Shown here: positions 20,250 to 28,600 of the stretch, piece by piece
Layout of the letters: each line of letters starts with the position of its first letter
Numbering within the stretch: position 1 is the stretch's first letter
Assembly: GCA_003222115.1 (NCBI GenBank)
Contig: QHUL01000049.1
Coordinates: forward strand, 1 to 64,000
Length of the DNA: 64,000 nucleotides
Origin: Gemmatimonadota bacterium
GTDB lineage: Bacteria > Gemmatimonadota > Gemmatimonadetes > Gemmatimonadales > GWC2-71-9
Reading direction: 5' to 3'
Notes under the pieces: model-generated
The model's database searches: none
Told to the model about the DNA's origin: nothing
The model's input: the letters and a program-made list of their open reading frames with translations, nothing else
Translations under genes and position numbers: made by a program

Positions 20250-21145
20250 GCGAGCTCCATGGTCGGCGTCTCGGGGCGGGCACCGCGCGCATAGGCGCGC
20301 AGTCGCCGCAGCATGCGCCGGTCGTGTCGCACCGGCTCGTCCCCTTTCGGCGTCTCGATAATCTTAATCACCCGGCGGAACCGCGGGTCGCGCATCAACC
20401 GCCGGAACAGTTCGGCACCGATCGTGCCTTCGCCGATCCACTCGTGGCGGTCGAGTCGTGATCCGGGCGCGGCCTTGGAGTCGTTGAGGTGCAAGCACTT
20501 GAGCAGAGCGAGCCCGACCTCGCGGTCCAGCCGCTCCCACACGCCCTCCGGGTCGCCGGCTACGTCATACCCCGCGGCGTGCAGGTGTGCCGTGTCGAGG
20601 CAGAAGCCGACGCGGGCCCGTGCCGCGGCGGGCAGCGCGTCGCGCAGCGCCCGCAGCTCTTCGAACGTGGCGCCGAGGGCCGTGCCCGCGCCCGCCGTGC
20701 CCTCGATCAGCACGCCTACCTCGCCCGGCACCGCGGCGAGGCACTCGGCGTACCCGCGGGCGTTGCGGTCGAGGCCCGCCGCACGGTCGTCGATGTAGTT
20801 GCCCGGGTGCGACACCACCCACGGGATCCCCAGCGCGCCGCAGCGGACGAGCTCCGCGATGAAACTGCGGATGCTGCGCGCGCGCAGCCGCGGGTCGGGC
20901 GAGGCGAGATTGATGAGGTAGCTGTCGTGCGCCACCACGGTCTCGGGCCGGATGCCGGCACGCCCGAGCGCGGTCCGAAACCGCGCCACCTCGTCCGCGG
21001 CGTGCACCGGCTCGCGCCACTGGTTCGGCGTCTTGGTGAACAGCTGCAGCGCGCTGGCGCCGATCTGCCGGGCGCGGGGCGGGGCGGTCGCGACCCCGCC
21101 ATCCGTCGAGACGTGCGCGCCGAGGTAGTCGTCCGTCACCGCCAT
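20246..21145 (-). CDS. nfo: Endonuclease IV (AP endonuclease)
   Basis: Trinuclear-zinc apurinic/apyrimidinic endonuclease of base excision repair, 299 residues. The ligand-bearing motifs are in order: GAHVSTDGG (9-17), AHDSYLINLASP, SHPGNYID, IEGTAGAGTALG (Glu ligand), CLDTAHLHAAGYD, LNDSKAAPGSRLDRHEWIGEG and IIETPKGDE near the end. This is a full set for the family. The ATG at 21145 lies inside the last codons of pcm (10-base overlap); an upstream in-frame extension is only pcm sequence read out of frame. A zinc enzyme directly upstream of a zinc-type uptake cluster may be coincidence. Confidence 0.95.
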   Translation of the reverse strand: MAVTDDYLGAHVSTDGGVATAPPRARQIGASALQLFTKTPNQWREPVHAADEVARFRTALGRAGIRPETVVAHDSYLINLASPDPRLRARSIRSFIAELVRCGALGIPWVVSHPGNYIDDRAAGLDRNARGYAECLAAVPGEVGVLIEGTAGAGTALGATFEELRALRDALPAAARARVGFCLDTAHLHAAGYDVAGDPEGVWERLDREVGLALLKCLHLNDSKAAPGSRLDRHEWIGEGTIGAELFRRLMRDPRFRRVIKIIETPKGDEPVRHDRRMLRRLRAYARGARPETPTMELA

Positions 21146-21843
21146 TCCGGCTCCTCCGTGAACGCGAGCCGCGAGATCAGCGGCACGAACCGCACGCCGC
21201 CGGCCCGCCGCTCCCGCGGCGTCCCATCGCGGCCCCGTTCCCATATGACCAGCTCCTGGCTGGCGAGGTCACCGATCGGGATGACCAGCCGCCCGCCCGG
21301 CGCGAGCTGGTCCGCGAGCGGCTGCGGCACGTGCGGGGCGGCGGCGGTGACGAGGATGCCTTGAAACGGCGCGGCCTCCAGCCATCCCGCAGCGCCGTCG
21401 CCCAGCCGCGTCTCGATCCCGGTGAGCCCCAGCCGGCGAAACCGCTCCTCGGCCTCGACCAGCAGGTCCGGCAGGCGCTCGATGGTGTACACGCGCGCGC
21501 CGAGGTGCGCCAGCACCGCGGCCTGATAGCCGGAGCCGGTGCCGATCTCGAGGACCTTGTCCCCGCGCCGCGGCGCCAGGCACTCGGTCATCAGGGCGAC
21601 GATGTAGGGCTGCGAGATCGTCTGGCCGCTGCCGATGGGCAGCGGAGCGTCGTCGTAGGCGTCGCCCGCGAGGTGCGGCGGCACGAACCACTCGCGCGGC
21701 ACCCACGCCATGGCGGCGAGCACCCGGCACTGCCTGATGCCGCGATCCACCAGCTGGCGCGCGACCATGCGGCGCCGCTGACGCCGCGTCTCGCGAGCGG
21801 GCGGGCTCACGCGTGCGCGCTCCGTGCTTGCCGTGCCATCCAC
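21136..21843 (-). CDS. pcm: Protein-L-isoaspartate O-methyltransferase
   Basis: Repairs isoaspartyl damage in proteins using S-adenosylmethionine, 235 residues. The N-terminal segment MVARQLVDRGI begins the recognised domain at residue 26. The substrate-binding loop is IGSGQTISQPYIVALM, the SAM-binding motif I is VLEIGTGSGYQAAVLA, and post-motif I is VYTIERLPDL. The C-terminal strand LVIPIGD is typical. The 25 residues before the domain are Arg-rich and may be partly untranslated, so the start could be the internal Met. It is divergent from the GGDEF gene with only 41 bases between the starts and leads the nfo/metal-uptake series. Confidence 0.95.
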   Translation of the reverse strand: MDGTASTERARVSPPARETRRQRRRMVARQLVDRGIRQCRVLAAMAWVPREWFVPPHLAGDAYDDAPLPIGSGQTISQPYIVALMTECLAPRRGDKVLEIGTGSGYQAAVLAHLGARVYTIERLPDLLVEAEERFRRLGLTGIETRLGDGAAGWLEAAPFQGILVTAAAPHVPQPLADQLAPGGRLVIPIGDLASQELVIWERGRDGTPRERRAGGVRFVPLISRLAFTEEPEWR

Positions 21844-21884
21844 TGAACTATACCTTGACCCGCTTCCACACGCGGGCCACAGCC

Positions 21885-23318
21885 TTGCCGGAGCCCCAAT
21901 CCCGGATCCTCCTCGTGGGCGACTCCGCCGCCCGACCCGAAGGGTTGGAGCGGTTTCTGGTGCGTGGCGGCTTTCAGGTGACGGAGGCCACCTACCCGCC
22001 CACCGGCCCCGACCGGCCCGATGCCGCTCCGCCGGATCTCCTCATCTTCTCGGTCGATGGCCGCGACGCCGGACTCGGCGGCGCGGTGCGGGACCTCGCG
22101 ACCTCCCAGCGTTACGCCGGGGCACCGCTCATCGCGCTCGTCGCGGAGGGCGGCCCGGACGCCGTCACCGAGGCCCTCCAGGCCGGAGCGCAGGACGCGA
22201 TGGCCAGTCCCGTCCACTTCGGGGAGCTGCGCGCCCGCATCGACGCCGACCTGCGGGTCCGCCGCGACGTGCAGGAGGCGCGCGAGGCGCTGCGCACCCG
22301 CGATCTGCTGTTCGACATCTTCCAGGAAGTCTCCGCGGCGCTGCGCGCGGACGAGATCTTCCAGACGCTGGTGCGCCGGGTCGGCCAGGCGTTCGGGCTG
22401 ACGCACTGCTCCTTCGTGCTCACGGCTCCCGGCGAGGAGAATGGCCGCGTGGTCGCGGTGTACGAGAACCCCTCCATCCGCGATCTGCGGGTTGACCTGG
22501 AGCGCTATCCCGAGATTCAGGAGGCGATCCGCACCGAGCGCCCGGTGGTGATTCACGACGTGTACGAGCATCCGCTCTTCGAGACCATCCGCAAGCGCTG
22601 GACGCAGCAGCAGGTCGAGGTGAACGTGCAGTCCGCGGTGGCGCTGCCCGTGTTCGTCCAGGGGCGCGCCGCCGGGGTGTTCTTCCTGCGGACCGTGCAG
22701 GGCGACCCGCGACTGCGGCCGCAGGACGTGTCGTTCGCAAACACCATCGCGCAGGCCGCGGCGCGCGTGCTCGAGAACGAGGAGCGGCGGTCGGCCATCT
22801 ACCGCCGTCAGATCAGCGCCGGCGTCACCGATGTGCTCACGGGGTGCGCGAGCCTCGACGCCCTCGACCGCCGGCTGCGCGACGAGTTCGAGCGTGCCCG
22901 CCGCTACTCGCTGCGGTTCGCGCTCGTGCTGCTCGACATCGACCGGCTGCGGGAGGTCAACGAGCGGCTCGGCCAGGCCGCAGGGGACCGCGTGCTCGCG
23001 GAGTTCGGAGCCGTGATGCAGCGCGAGATCCGGGCGCCGGACTTCGTGGCGCGCTACGGCGGCGACGAGTTCGCGCTCATCCTGCCCGAGACGGACGGCG
23101 AAGGCGGCCGCCGCTTCGTGGATCGACTGCGCCAGGTCGTGAACCGCCACACCTTCCCCGACCTCGGTCCGGGCCACATACCGGCCCTGTCCGCCGGCGT
23201 CGTCGCATTCCCGCACAGCGAAGCGCTGCGCCCCGAGGACCTGTTCGCGCTGGCCGAGGCGGCGCTGGACAAGGGAAAGAAAGACGCGCCGGATCGCATC
23301 GGCGTAGCGGGCCAGTAA
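21885..23318 (+). CDS. Diguanylate cyclase with receiver-like and GAF domains
   Basis: Cytoplasmic regulator of about 477 residues making cyclic di-GMP. Residues 5-120 have a receiver fold (RILLVGDSA, then LLIFSVDGRDAG), but the phospho-acceptor position after the third strand is not a canonical Asp, so phosphorylation is doubtful. A GAF domain follows (about 145-305: FDIFQEVSAALRADE through FANTIAQAAARVL). The GGDEF domain has DVLTGCASLDAL, LLDIDRLREVNE and the intact signature RYGGDEFALILPE. I see no RxxD inhibitory site at the usual place. TTG 21885 is my start; the longer frame from 21813 would overlap the divergent pcm start. Confidence 0.87.
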   Translation: MPEPQSRILLVGDSAARPEGLERFLVRGGFQVTEATYPPTGPDRPDAAPPDLLIFSVDGRDAGLGGAVRDLATSQRYAGAPLIALVAEGGPDAVTEALQAGAQDAMASPVHFGELRARIDADLRVRRDVQEAREALRTRDLLFDIFQEVSAALRADEIFQTLVRRVGQAFGLTHCSFVLTAPGEENGRVVAVYENPSIRDLRVDLERYPEIQEAIRTERPVVIHDVYEHPLFETIRKRWTQQQVEVNVQSAVALPVFVQGRAAGVFFLRTVQGDPRLRPQDVSFANTIAQAAARVLENEERRSAIYRRQISAGVTDVLTGCASLDALDRRLRDEFERARRYSLRFALVLLDIDRLREVNERLGQAAGDRVLAEFGAVMQREIRAPDFVARYGGDEFALILPETDGEGGRRFVDRLRQVVNRHTFPDLGPGHIPALSAGVVAFPHSEALRPEDLFALAEAALDKGKKDAPDRIGVAGQ

Positions 23319-23330
23319 CGGCGACGATCG

Positions 23331-24560
23331 CTAGCGCTTCCCCCGCAGCCAGTTCACGGGGTCGAGCGCGATGCCTCCCTGGCCCCGGATTTCGAAGTGC
23401 AGGTGCGGCCCCTGATCGCTCGCCGCGCCCCCAACGTGTCCGATGACCTGACCGCGGGCGACCCGCTCGCCTTTGGTGACGACGGCGTCGCCGAGGTAGC
23501 CGTAGAACGTGTAGTAGCCCCCCCCGTGGTTCAGCAGGACCGACGTGAGGTAGGTGCCGAGCGGGCCGGCGAGGCTGACGCTGCCCGCGGCCACCGCGCG
23601 CACGGCCGTGCCGGCCGGCGCCGCGATCCCGATGCCGTGCCACGGAATGCGGGTCTTGTTGGGGCCGGCCGCCGTGCCGAACTGGTAGAGGATCTTGCCG
23701 TCCACCGGCCAGTCGAGCTGGCCCAGGTCGGCGGTCGTGATCGTGGCGGCCGCGGTCGCGGCCCCCCGGGCCTCCGCCTCGCGGCGCGCCCGCTCGAGCG
23801 CGGCAATGCGGTCGTTGAGGCTGCGCTCGTCCCGCTCGAGCGACGAGAGCCGCTGCTCCGCCTCGCGGGCGCTGCGCCGCGTCTCGACGAGCGAGGCCTG
23901 CCGCGCGTGCTCCAGGCTCACGTAGCGCTGCAGCTCGTCGCCGCGCTCGCTGCGGCGCCGCCCCAGCGCGTCGCGCGCGTCGAGCAGCGACTGGCGCTCG
24001 CGTGCGATGCGGTTGCGCAACTTCGTCATGTCGTTCGCGAGCAGCCGGTCCTGGCGGCTCACCAGGTAGAGATACTTGTAGCGCGACAGCAGGTCGCCGA
24101 AGCTCTCGGCCGCGAACAGCACCTGATACACGTACAGCGGCCCCCGCTTGTAGATGTCCACGAGGCGCCGCTCCAGCACGGCCTGCTTCTCGACCAGCGC
24201 GTCTTCGGCGAGCAGCAGGTCTAGGGTGATGCGGTCGATCTGACTCGTGAGCCCGTTGATCTGACGGTCCAGCTCGTTGACGATGCGATTGGTCGTTTCC
24301 TTCTGGCGCTCGATGTTGGACAGCTCGTCGGTGAGCGAGTGCGCCTGCGTGCGCAGCCGCTCGAGCTCCTGCTCCACCTCCGAGCGCTCACGCCGGATGT
24401 CTTCCAGCCGTCGCTGGTTGTCGCGCAGCTGCTGGTCGAAGGGTGGGGGGCGCTGAGAGACCAAAGGCGTCAAGCAGAACAGCGTCAAGCAGAACAGCGT
24501 CAAGCAGAACAGCGTCCAGACGCCTTCTTGGTCGACGCCTTCGCGCTTGACGCCGTTCAT
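23331..24560 (-). CDS. envC: EnvC-like murein hydrolase activator (coiled coil plus degenerate LytM/M23)
   Basis: Periplasmic protein of 409 residues. A short N-terminus runs into a hydrophobic signal core that is a tandem LFCLT repeat (about 17-31). A long coiled coil (about 40-290, DNQRRLEDIRRERSEVEQEL onwards) precedes a C-terminal LytM domain. That domain keeps H386 and H388 (HLHFEI), but where active enzymes have HxGxD it reads PWHGIGIAAP, with H308 and no metal-binding Asp, as expected for an amidase activator rather than a hydrolase. The ATG overlaps the ftsX stop as ATGA. In E. coli FtsEX controls EnvC across the membrane, and the gene order here gives the same module. Confidence 0.88.
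   Translation of the reverse strand: MNGVKREGVDQEGVWTLFCLTLFCLTLFCLTPLVSQRPPPFDQQLRDNQRRLEDIRRERSEVEQELERLRTQAHSLTDELSNIERQKETTNRIVNELDRQINGLTSQIDRITLDLLLAEDALVEKQAVLERRLVDIYKRGPLYVYQVLFAAESFGDLLSRYKYLYLVSRQDRLLANDMTKLRNRIARERQSLLDARDALGRRRSERGDELQRYVSLEHARQASLVETRRSAREAEQRLSSLERDERSLNDRIAALERARREAEARGAATAAATITTADLGQLDWPVDGKILYQFGTAAGPNKTRIPWHGIGIAAPAGTAVRAVAAGSVSLAGPLGTYLTSVLLNHGGGYYTFYGYLGDAVVTKGERVARGQVIGHVGGAASDQGPHLHFEIRGQGGIALDPVNWLRGKR
24467..24516. repeat. 15-base tandem repeat in envC signal sequence
   Basis: Three exact copies of GCGTCAAGCAGAACA (24467-24511) plus a partial fourth encode, on the minus strand, repeated LFCLT in the signal-peptide core. Further GACGCC words continue to the start codon at 24560. 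Confidence 0.9.
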
Positions 24561-25414
24561 ACTCTGCGCAGATGTCGTCCCACCGACGCCGCGCTTCCAA
24601 ACAGCCCGATCAGCGTCCCGAAGATGACGACCGTTCCCGCCTGCTCGCGGGTAAAGAACGCCGCCTGGATGAGCCAGCGGTTGATCAGCACGTACGCCCC
24701 GTAGGACAACCCGATCGCGACCAAGCCTCCCAGCATCCCCTTGATCGCTCCCTGGAGCAGGAAGGGTCGGCGGATGAAACCGTCCGTTGCGCCCACGAGC
24801 CGCATGATGGCGATCTCGCGGCTGCGTTGCAGCACCGCCATCCGAATCGTGGTGCCGATGATGATGACGGCCACCGCCGCGAACGCGGCCCCGACCACCA
24901 GCCCCACCGCCGCCGCGATCTGCTGCAGCCGGTCGAGCTTCTCGACCCAGTCGCGCCCGAACCGCACGTCGTCCACGAACCCGAAGCCCCGGAGCCGGTC
25001 GGCGACCTCGTTCACGTGCTCGGCGTCGCGGAAGCCGGCCTTGAGCTTGACCTCGATCGAGCCCGGGAGCGGGTTGCGCTCGAGCTCCTGCAGCACGTCG
25101 CGGAACTCGACCAGCTCCGCCCGGGCGCGCGCGAGGGCCCGGTCCTCGCTCACGTACGTCGCCGACGCGACCTCCGGGAACGCCTCGATGTCCTTCTGGG
25201 CGAGGGTGATGCTCTCGATCGGCGTGCCGGGGAGCAGGTAGGCCACGATCTCGACTCGCTCGGCGACCTGGCGCAGCGCCTGCTGCAGGTTCACGGCGAC
25301 GAGCCCGAACAGGCCGACCGCGAACAGCGAGAACGCGATCGTCGTGACCGACAGGGCGGAGAGCAGCGGCGCCCGGCGGAAGATGAGGAGTGCCTCCCGC
25401 AGCACGAGTCTCAC
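24557..25414 (-). CDS. ftsX: Cell-division ABC transporter permease-like protein
   Basis: Inner-membrane partner of FtsE, 285 residues. One N-terminal helix (about 20-45, LSVTTIAFSLFAVGLFGLVA) precedes a periplasmic domain (about 50-155) that in FtsX contacts EnvC. Three C-terminal helices follow, with the conserved REIAIMRLVGATDGFIRRPF coupling segment between the second and third. GTG 25414 overlaps the ftsE stop as GTGA; the much longer open frame upstream is the ftsE shadow. The FtsEX complex does not transport solute but couples ATP hydrolysis to septal peptidoglycan splitting. Confidence 0.94.
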   Translation of the reverse strand: MRLVLREALLIFRRAPLLSALSVTTIAFSLFAVGLFGLVAVNLQQALRQVAERVEIVAYLLPGTPIESITLAQKDIEAFPEVASATYVSEDRALARARAELVEFRDVLQELERNPLPGSIEVKLKAGFRDAEHVNEVADRLRGFGFVDDVRFGRDWVEKLDRLQQIAAAVGLVVGAAFAAVAVIIIGTTIRMAVLQRSREIAIMRLVGATDGFIRRPFLLQGAIKGMLGGLVAIGLSYGAYVLINRWLIQAAFFTREQAGTVVIFGTLIGLFGSAASVGRHLRRV

Positions 25415-26106
25415 GGGCTCGCCGCCTGATCGCGGAGTTCGTCCACCGCCGAGTCGTAGACCAGCGCACCCTCCTGCAGCTCGATCACCCGGTAGGGCGC
25501 CTGGCGGACGAGATCGAGGTCGTGCGTCGCCATGACCACGGCGGTGCCGCTCGCGTTGATGTCGCGCAACAGCTGGAACACGCCCCGCGTCGCGCGCTCG
25601 TCCAGGTTGCCGGTGGGCTCGTCGGCGAGGAGCACGGTGGGCTCGTTCACGAGCGCGCGCGCGATGGCGACGCGCTGCTGCTCGCCGCCCGACAGCTCGC
25701 GGGGGTAAGCCTGCGCCTTCGCGGCGAGCCCCACCTGGGTGAGCACCCGCATCACGCGGGCCGGGATGGTGGCGCGCCGGGCGGCGGTCACCTCGAGCGC
25801 GAACGCGACGTTCTCTTCCGCCGTGCGGTCCTCGAGCAGCCGGAAGTCCTGGAAGACGATGCCGAGCCGGCGGCGCAACATCGGGATGTCCTTGCGGCGC
25901 AGCTCGGAGAGGTTGAACCCGGACACGCGCACCTCGCCGCTGGTGGGCGGCTCGTCGGCGTAGACCAGCTTCAGGACCGTGGACTTGCCGGCACCCGAGT
26001 GCCCCGTGAGGAAGACGAACTCGCCCTTCGCGATGTGAAAGGAGACGTCCTTCAGGGCGAGGCCCCCCTTGGGGAAGGCCTTGAACACATTGGTGAGCTT
26101 GATCAC
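25411..26106 (-). CDS. ftsE: Cell-division ATP-binding protein
   Basis: Cytoplasmic ABC ATPase of 231 residues, full length for FtsE. Walker A is GHSGAGKST (35-43), the Q-loop is [18 protein letters not shown], the signature is [19 protein letters not shown], Walker B is [12 protein letters not shown] and the H-loop is MATHDLDLV. The DFRLL after the Q-loop is the FtsE-specific form. The start abuts the stop of the upstream PLP enzyme with no gap, and its stop overlaps ftsX, so translation is coupled along the unit. Confidence 0.95.
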   Translation of the reverse strand: MIKLTNVFKAFPKGGLALKDVSFHIAKGEFVFLTGHSGAGKSTVLKLVYADEPPTSGEVRVSGFNLSELRRKDIPMLRRRLGIVFQDFRLLEDRTAEENVAFALEVTAARRATIPARVMRVLTQVGLAAKAQAYPRELSGGEQQRVAIARALVNEPTVLLADEPTGNLDERATRGVFQLLRDINASGTAVVMATHDLDLVRQAPYRVIELQEGALVYDSAVDELRDQAASP

Positions 26107-27261
26107 CTACAGCTGCGCCAGGGCCTGCGTGAAGTCCGCAATGATGTCGTCGGCGTCCTCCAGTCCCAGAGAAAATCTCAACAAGCCGTCCGGAATGCCA
26201 GCCCGCGCGCGCTCCTCGGGCGTGAGCGAGGCGTGCGAGGTCAGGCGCGGCTCCGACACCAGGGTCTCCACGCCGCCTAGGCTGGGGGCGTGCGCCGCGA
26301 TCTTGAGGGCCCGCAGGAAGCGCTCCGCGCCACGGGCGCCCCCCTTCAGCTCCACGGCGAGCATGCCGCCGTACCCCGTGAGCACGCGCTGCGCGGTGTC
26401 GTAATCCGGGTGGGTGGGGAGCCCGGGGTAGTGCACGGCCCCGAAGGCAGGCTGGGTGGCGCACCACTGCGCCACCCGGAGACCGTTCTGGTTGTGCCGC
26501 TCGACGCGCACCGCGAGCGTGCGCATGCCGCGGTCGATGAGCCACGCGGCCAGCGGGTCGAGTGCCTGCCCCCACACCTGCATCAGCTTGCGCACCTCCT
26601 CGACCACGGGCTCCGCCGCGGCCACGGCGCCCGCGATCACGTCGGAGTGGCCGTTCAGATACTTGGTGGCGCTGTGGATCACAACATCGGCGCCGTGCTC
26701 GAGCGGCCGGAAGTTGATGGGCGTCGCGAAGGTTGAATCCACGAGCAGCACCAACCCCTCGCTCTTGCAGATGGTCGCGACCGGCTCGAGGTCGATCACG
26801 CGGATCAGCGGGTTGGTCGGCGTCTCGACGAAGATCGCCCGGGTCGTCTTCTTCATGGCCCGCTTCCAGTCGCGCGCGTGGGTGGGGTTCACGAAGGTGA
26901 CGTCGATCCCCAGGCGCCCGAACTCCTGGGCGAACAGCCGGTGCACGCCGCCGTAGATCCACTCGCTCGAGAGCAGGTGATCCCCGGGCCGCAGGACAGC
27001 GAGATGCGCCAGCGCCACGGCGCCCATGCCGCTCCCGACGAAGAGCGCGGCCTCCGCGCCTTCGAGCGCGGCGAGGCGCTGGGCGATGGCGACCTGGTTG
27101 GGATTGTTGCCGTAGCGCGTGTAGAGGACTTCCGCCGTGGAGCCGATCGGATTGGTGAAGGTGCTGCTCTGGTAGATCGGGGGCGCGATGGGCGCCCAGT
27201 CGGGGCGGGCATCCGGGTCGCCGTGGACGGCACGGGTGGAGAAGCCGAGCCGCCGTTTCAC
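26107..27261 (-). CDS. Trans-sulfuration PLP enzyme (cystathionine gamma-synthase/lyase family)
   Basis: PLP-dependent enzyme of Cys/Met metabolism, 384 residues. The N-terminal STRAVHGD is followed by the family sequence PIYQSSTF, then TRYGNNPNQ. The phosphate-binding loop is SGMGAVALAHL, and LLVDSTFATP and VIHSATKYLNGHSD carry the Asp and Schiff-base Lys. The C-terminal Ser/Arg region is SLGGVETLVSEP. Whether it acts as gamma-synthase, gamma-lyase or O-acylhomoserine sulfhydrylase cannot be decided from these motifs. GTG 27261 overlaps the STAS gene stop as GTGA. It sits between a regulatory pair and ftsEX in one long unit without an obvious pathway link. Confidence 0.9.
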   Translation of the reverse strand: MKRRLGFSTRAVHGDPDARPDWAPIAPPIYQSSTFTNPIGSTAEVLYTRYGNNPNQVAIAQRLAALEGAEAALFVGSGMGAVALAHLAVLRPGDHLLSSEWIYGGVHRLFAQEFGRLGIDVTFVNPTHARDWKRAMKKTTRAIFVETPTNPLIRVIDLEPVATICKSEGLVLLVDSTFATPINFRPLEHGADVVIHSATKYLNGHSDVIAGAVAAAEPVVEEVRKLMQVWGQALDPLAAWLIDRGMRTLAVRVERHNQNGLRVAQWCATQPAFGAVHYPGLPTHPDYDTAQRVLTGYGGMLAVELKGGARGAERFLRALKIAAHAPSLGGVETLVSEPRLTSHASLTPEERARAGIPDGLLRFSLGLEDADDIIADFTQALAQL

Positions 27262-27701
27262 GAGAGCGTCAGCGCGATCGTGCCTCCCGCGGAGCGCGCC
27301 GCGAGCCGCCGCGCCACGAGCTCCTCCACCAGCGCGGCCGCCGCCTGCGGCGCGCCGAGCGCGTCCAGCGTGCCGTCCGGGCGCTCGAGCAGGGCGGCGA
27401 GCCCGTGCCCCGCCAGCACCGGCTCGATGGCTTCGCGGTGGCCGTCGGTGATCCCGGTGAGCACGAGCACCGCGGGGCGCGCGCGCAACAGCTTGGCGAC
27501 GATCTCGTCCGCGCACGAGTAGTCAATGCAGCCCACGCCCGTGAAGTCCATCCGCGCGATCGCGAACGCGGGCTCCGCCGCGGCGATCGCCCGCTCGATG
27601 TGCTCGCGCACCACCCGACCCGTCGTGCGCGTCACGAGGTCGGTGTACACGTCCGACACGGTCTCCTGCAGCACGGCGTGTACATCGATGTGTTGGATCA
27701 C
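27258..27701 (-). CDS. STAS-like regulatory protein
   Basis: Small soluble protein of 147 residues. The central strand-helix MDFTGVGCIDYSCADEIVAK resembles the core of STAS/anti-sigma antagonist-like folds, in which a Ser or Cys-containing loop precedes the helix. There is no obvious signal or membrane segment. It starts with GTG 27701, overlapping the stop of the ATPase gene as GTGA. Together they look like an SpoIIAA/SpoIIAB-style switch pair whose target is not in the window. The family assignment is by fold pattern only; DUF4325-like STAS is an alternative name. No phosphorylatable residue is proven. Confidence 0.6.
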   Translation of the reverse strand: MIQHIDVHAVLQETVSDVYTDLVTRTTGRVVREHIERAIAAAEPAFAIARMDFTGVGCIDYSCADEIVAKLLRARPAVLVLTGITDGHREAIEPVLAGHGLAALLERPDGTLDALGAPQAAAALVEELVARRLAARSAGGTIALTLS

Positions 27702-28600
27702 CGCTGGGCGGACTCCTGCTCGGGAATGATGATGAGCACCTGGGCGCCGGGGAACGGCGGGACGCCCTCCTGCAACGGCACGTCGTCGTCCCACTTGGGG
27801 ACGATCGCGATGCGCGCCGTCCCGCTCCGGATGGCGATCTTGCCGTCCCAGCGGGCGAGATACCGTCGGATCCCGGCGAGCCCCTGCCCGCGGCCCGGGT
27901 CTCGGAAGCGGCTCACGCCCTGGATCAGCGCCGCCTCGAGCGCCGCCGCGTCGCCCCAGCGCTCGCCGAAGCGCTTCGCCTGCGTCGGCTCGAGTGAGTG
28001 GCGGAACCCCACGCCGGCGTCCGCCACCGCGATCACCACCACCCGCCGCGCGAGCTTGCGGCGCCAATGGTAGCTTTGCACCGCGACCCAGCCCCCGGTG
28101 CCGGCGTGCTCTACAATATTCTGACACGCCTCCGAAAGCGCCATAGCGAACCCCATTGTCGCCTTCGGCTCCAGCCCCAGCTCGGACGCCAGGATGGCGG
28201 ACGCGCGCTGCTGGATCCTGCTCACGACCGCATGCACGTCTTCGGCCGCGCGCACCGGGGTCACGGGCAGGAGCACCGCGCTCTCGTCGCCCTTGACTCG
28301 CGGGACGCGGCCGTGGATCTCGAACAGCTCGGCCGCCTCGCGGAAGAACCCGGCCCGCGCCCAGTAGCGCAGCACATCGGCGTGAGTCGGGGCCGTCAGC
28401 AGCGGCTTCTCCCCGCCCGCCCGGCGCGCCGCCTCACCGGCCGCGAGCAGCCCCACCAGCCCGTAGGGCGACGCCCACTCGGCGGCGTGCGCGTCGAACA
28501 GCAGCCGCTCGCCGTCCTTGCCCGCGGCCGCGAAGCCGCTCACGAACTGGCCGAACGAGCGGTCGTCGAACTGGACCGGCACCTCGACCAGCCGGGTCAT
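27698..28600 (-). CDS. STAS-like plus histidine-kinase-type ATPase protein
   Basis: Soluble 300-residue protein. The N-terminal ~110 residues have a STAS-like pattern (LLFDAHAAEWASPYGLVGLL). The C-terminal half is an HATPase of the anti-sigma type: N-box ALSEACQNIVEHAG (about 156-169), G1 box VADAGVGFRHS and G2 region GQGLAGIRRYLARW. There is no HisKA domain, so it is not a classical sensor kinase but a switch-type ATPase or kinase acting on a partner, most simply the STAS-like protein encoded next. The ATG at 28600 overlaps the sugar kinase stop as ATGA. The fusion of both folds in one chain plus a separate STAS protein is unusual. Confidence 0.7.
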   Translation of the reverse strand: MTRLVEVPVQFDDRSFGQFVSGFAAAGKDGERLLFDAHAAEWASPYGLVGLLAAGEAARRAGGEKPLLTAPTHADVLRYWARAGFFREAAELFEIHGRVPRVKGDESAVLLPVTPVRAAEDVHAVVSRIQQRASAILASELGLEPKATMGFAMALSEACQNIVEHAGTGGWVAVQSYHWRRKLARRVVVIAVADAGVGFRHSLEPTQAKRFGERWGDAAALEAALIQGVSRFRDPGRGQGLAGIRRYLARWDGKIAIRSGTARIAIVPKWDDDVPLQEGVPPFPGAQVLIIIPEQESAQR

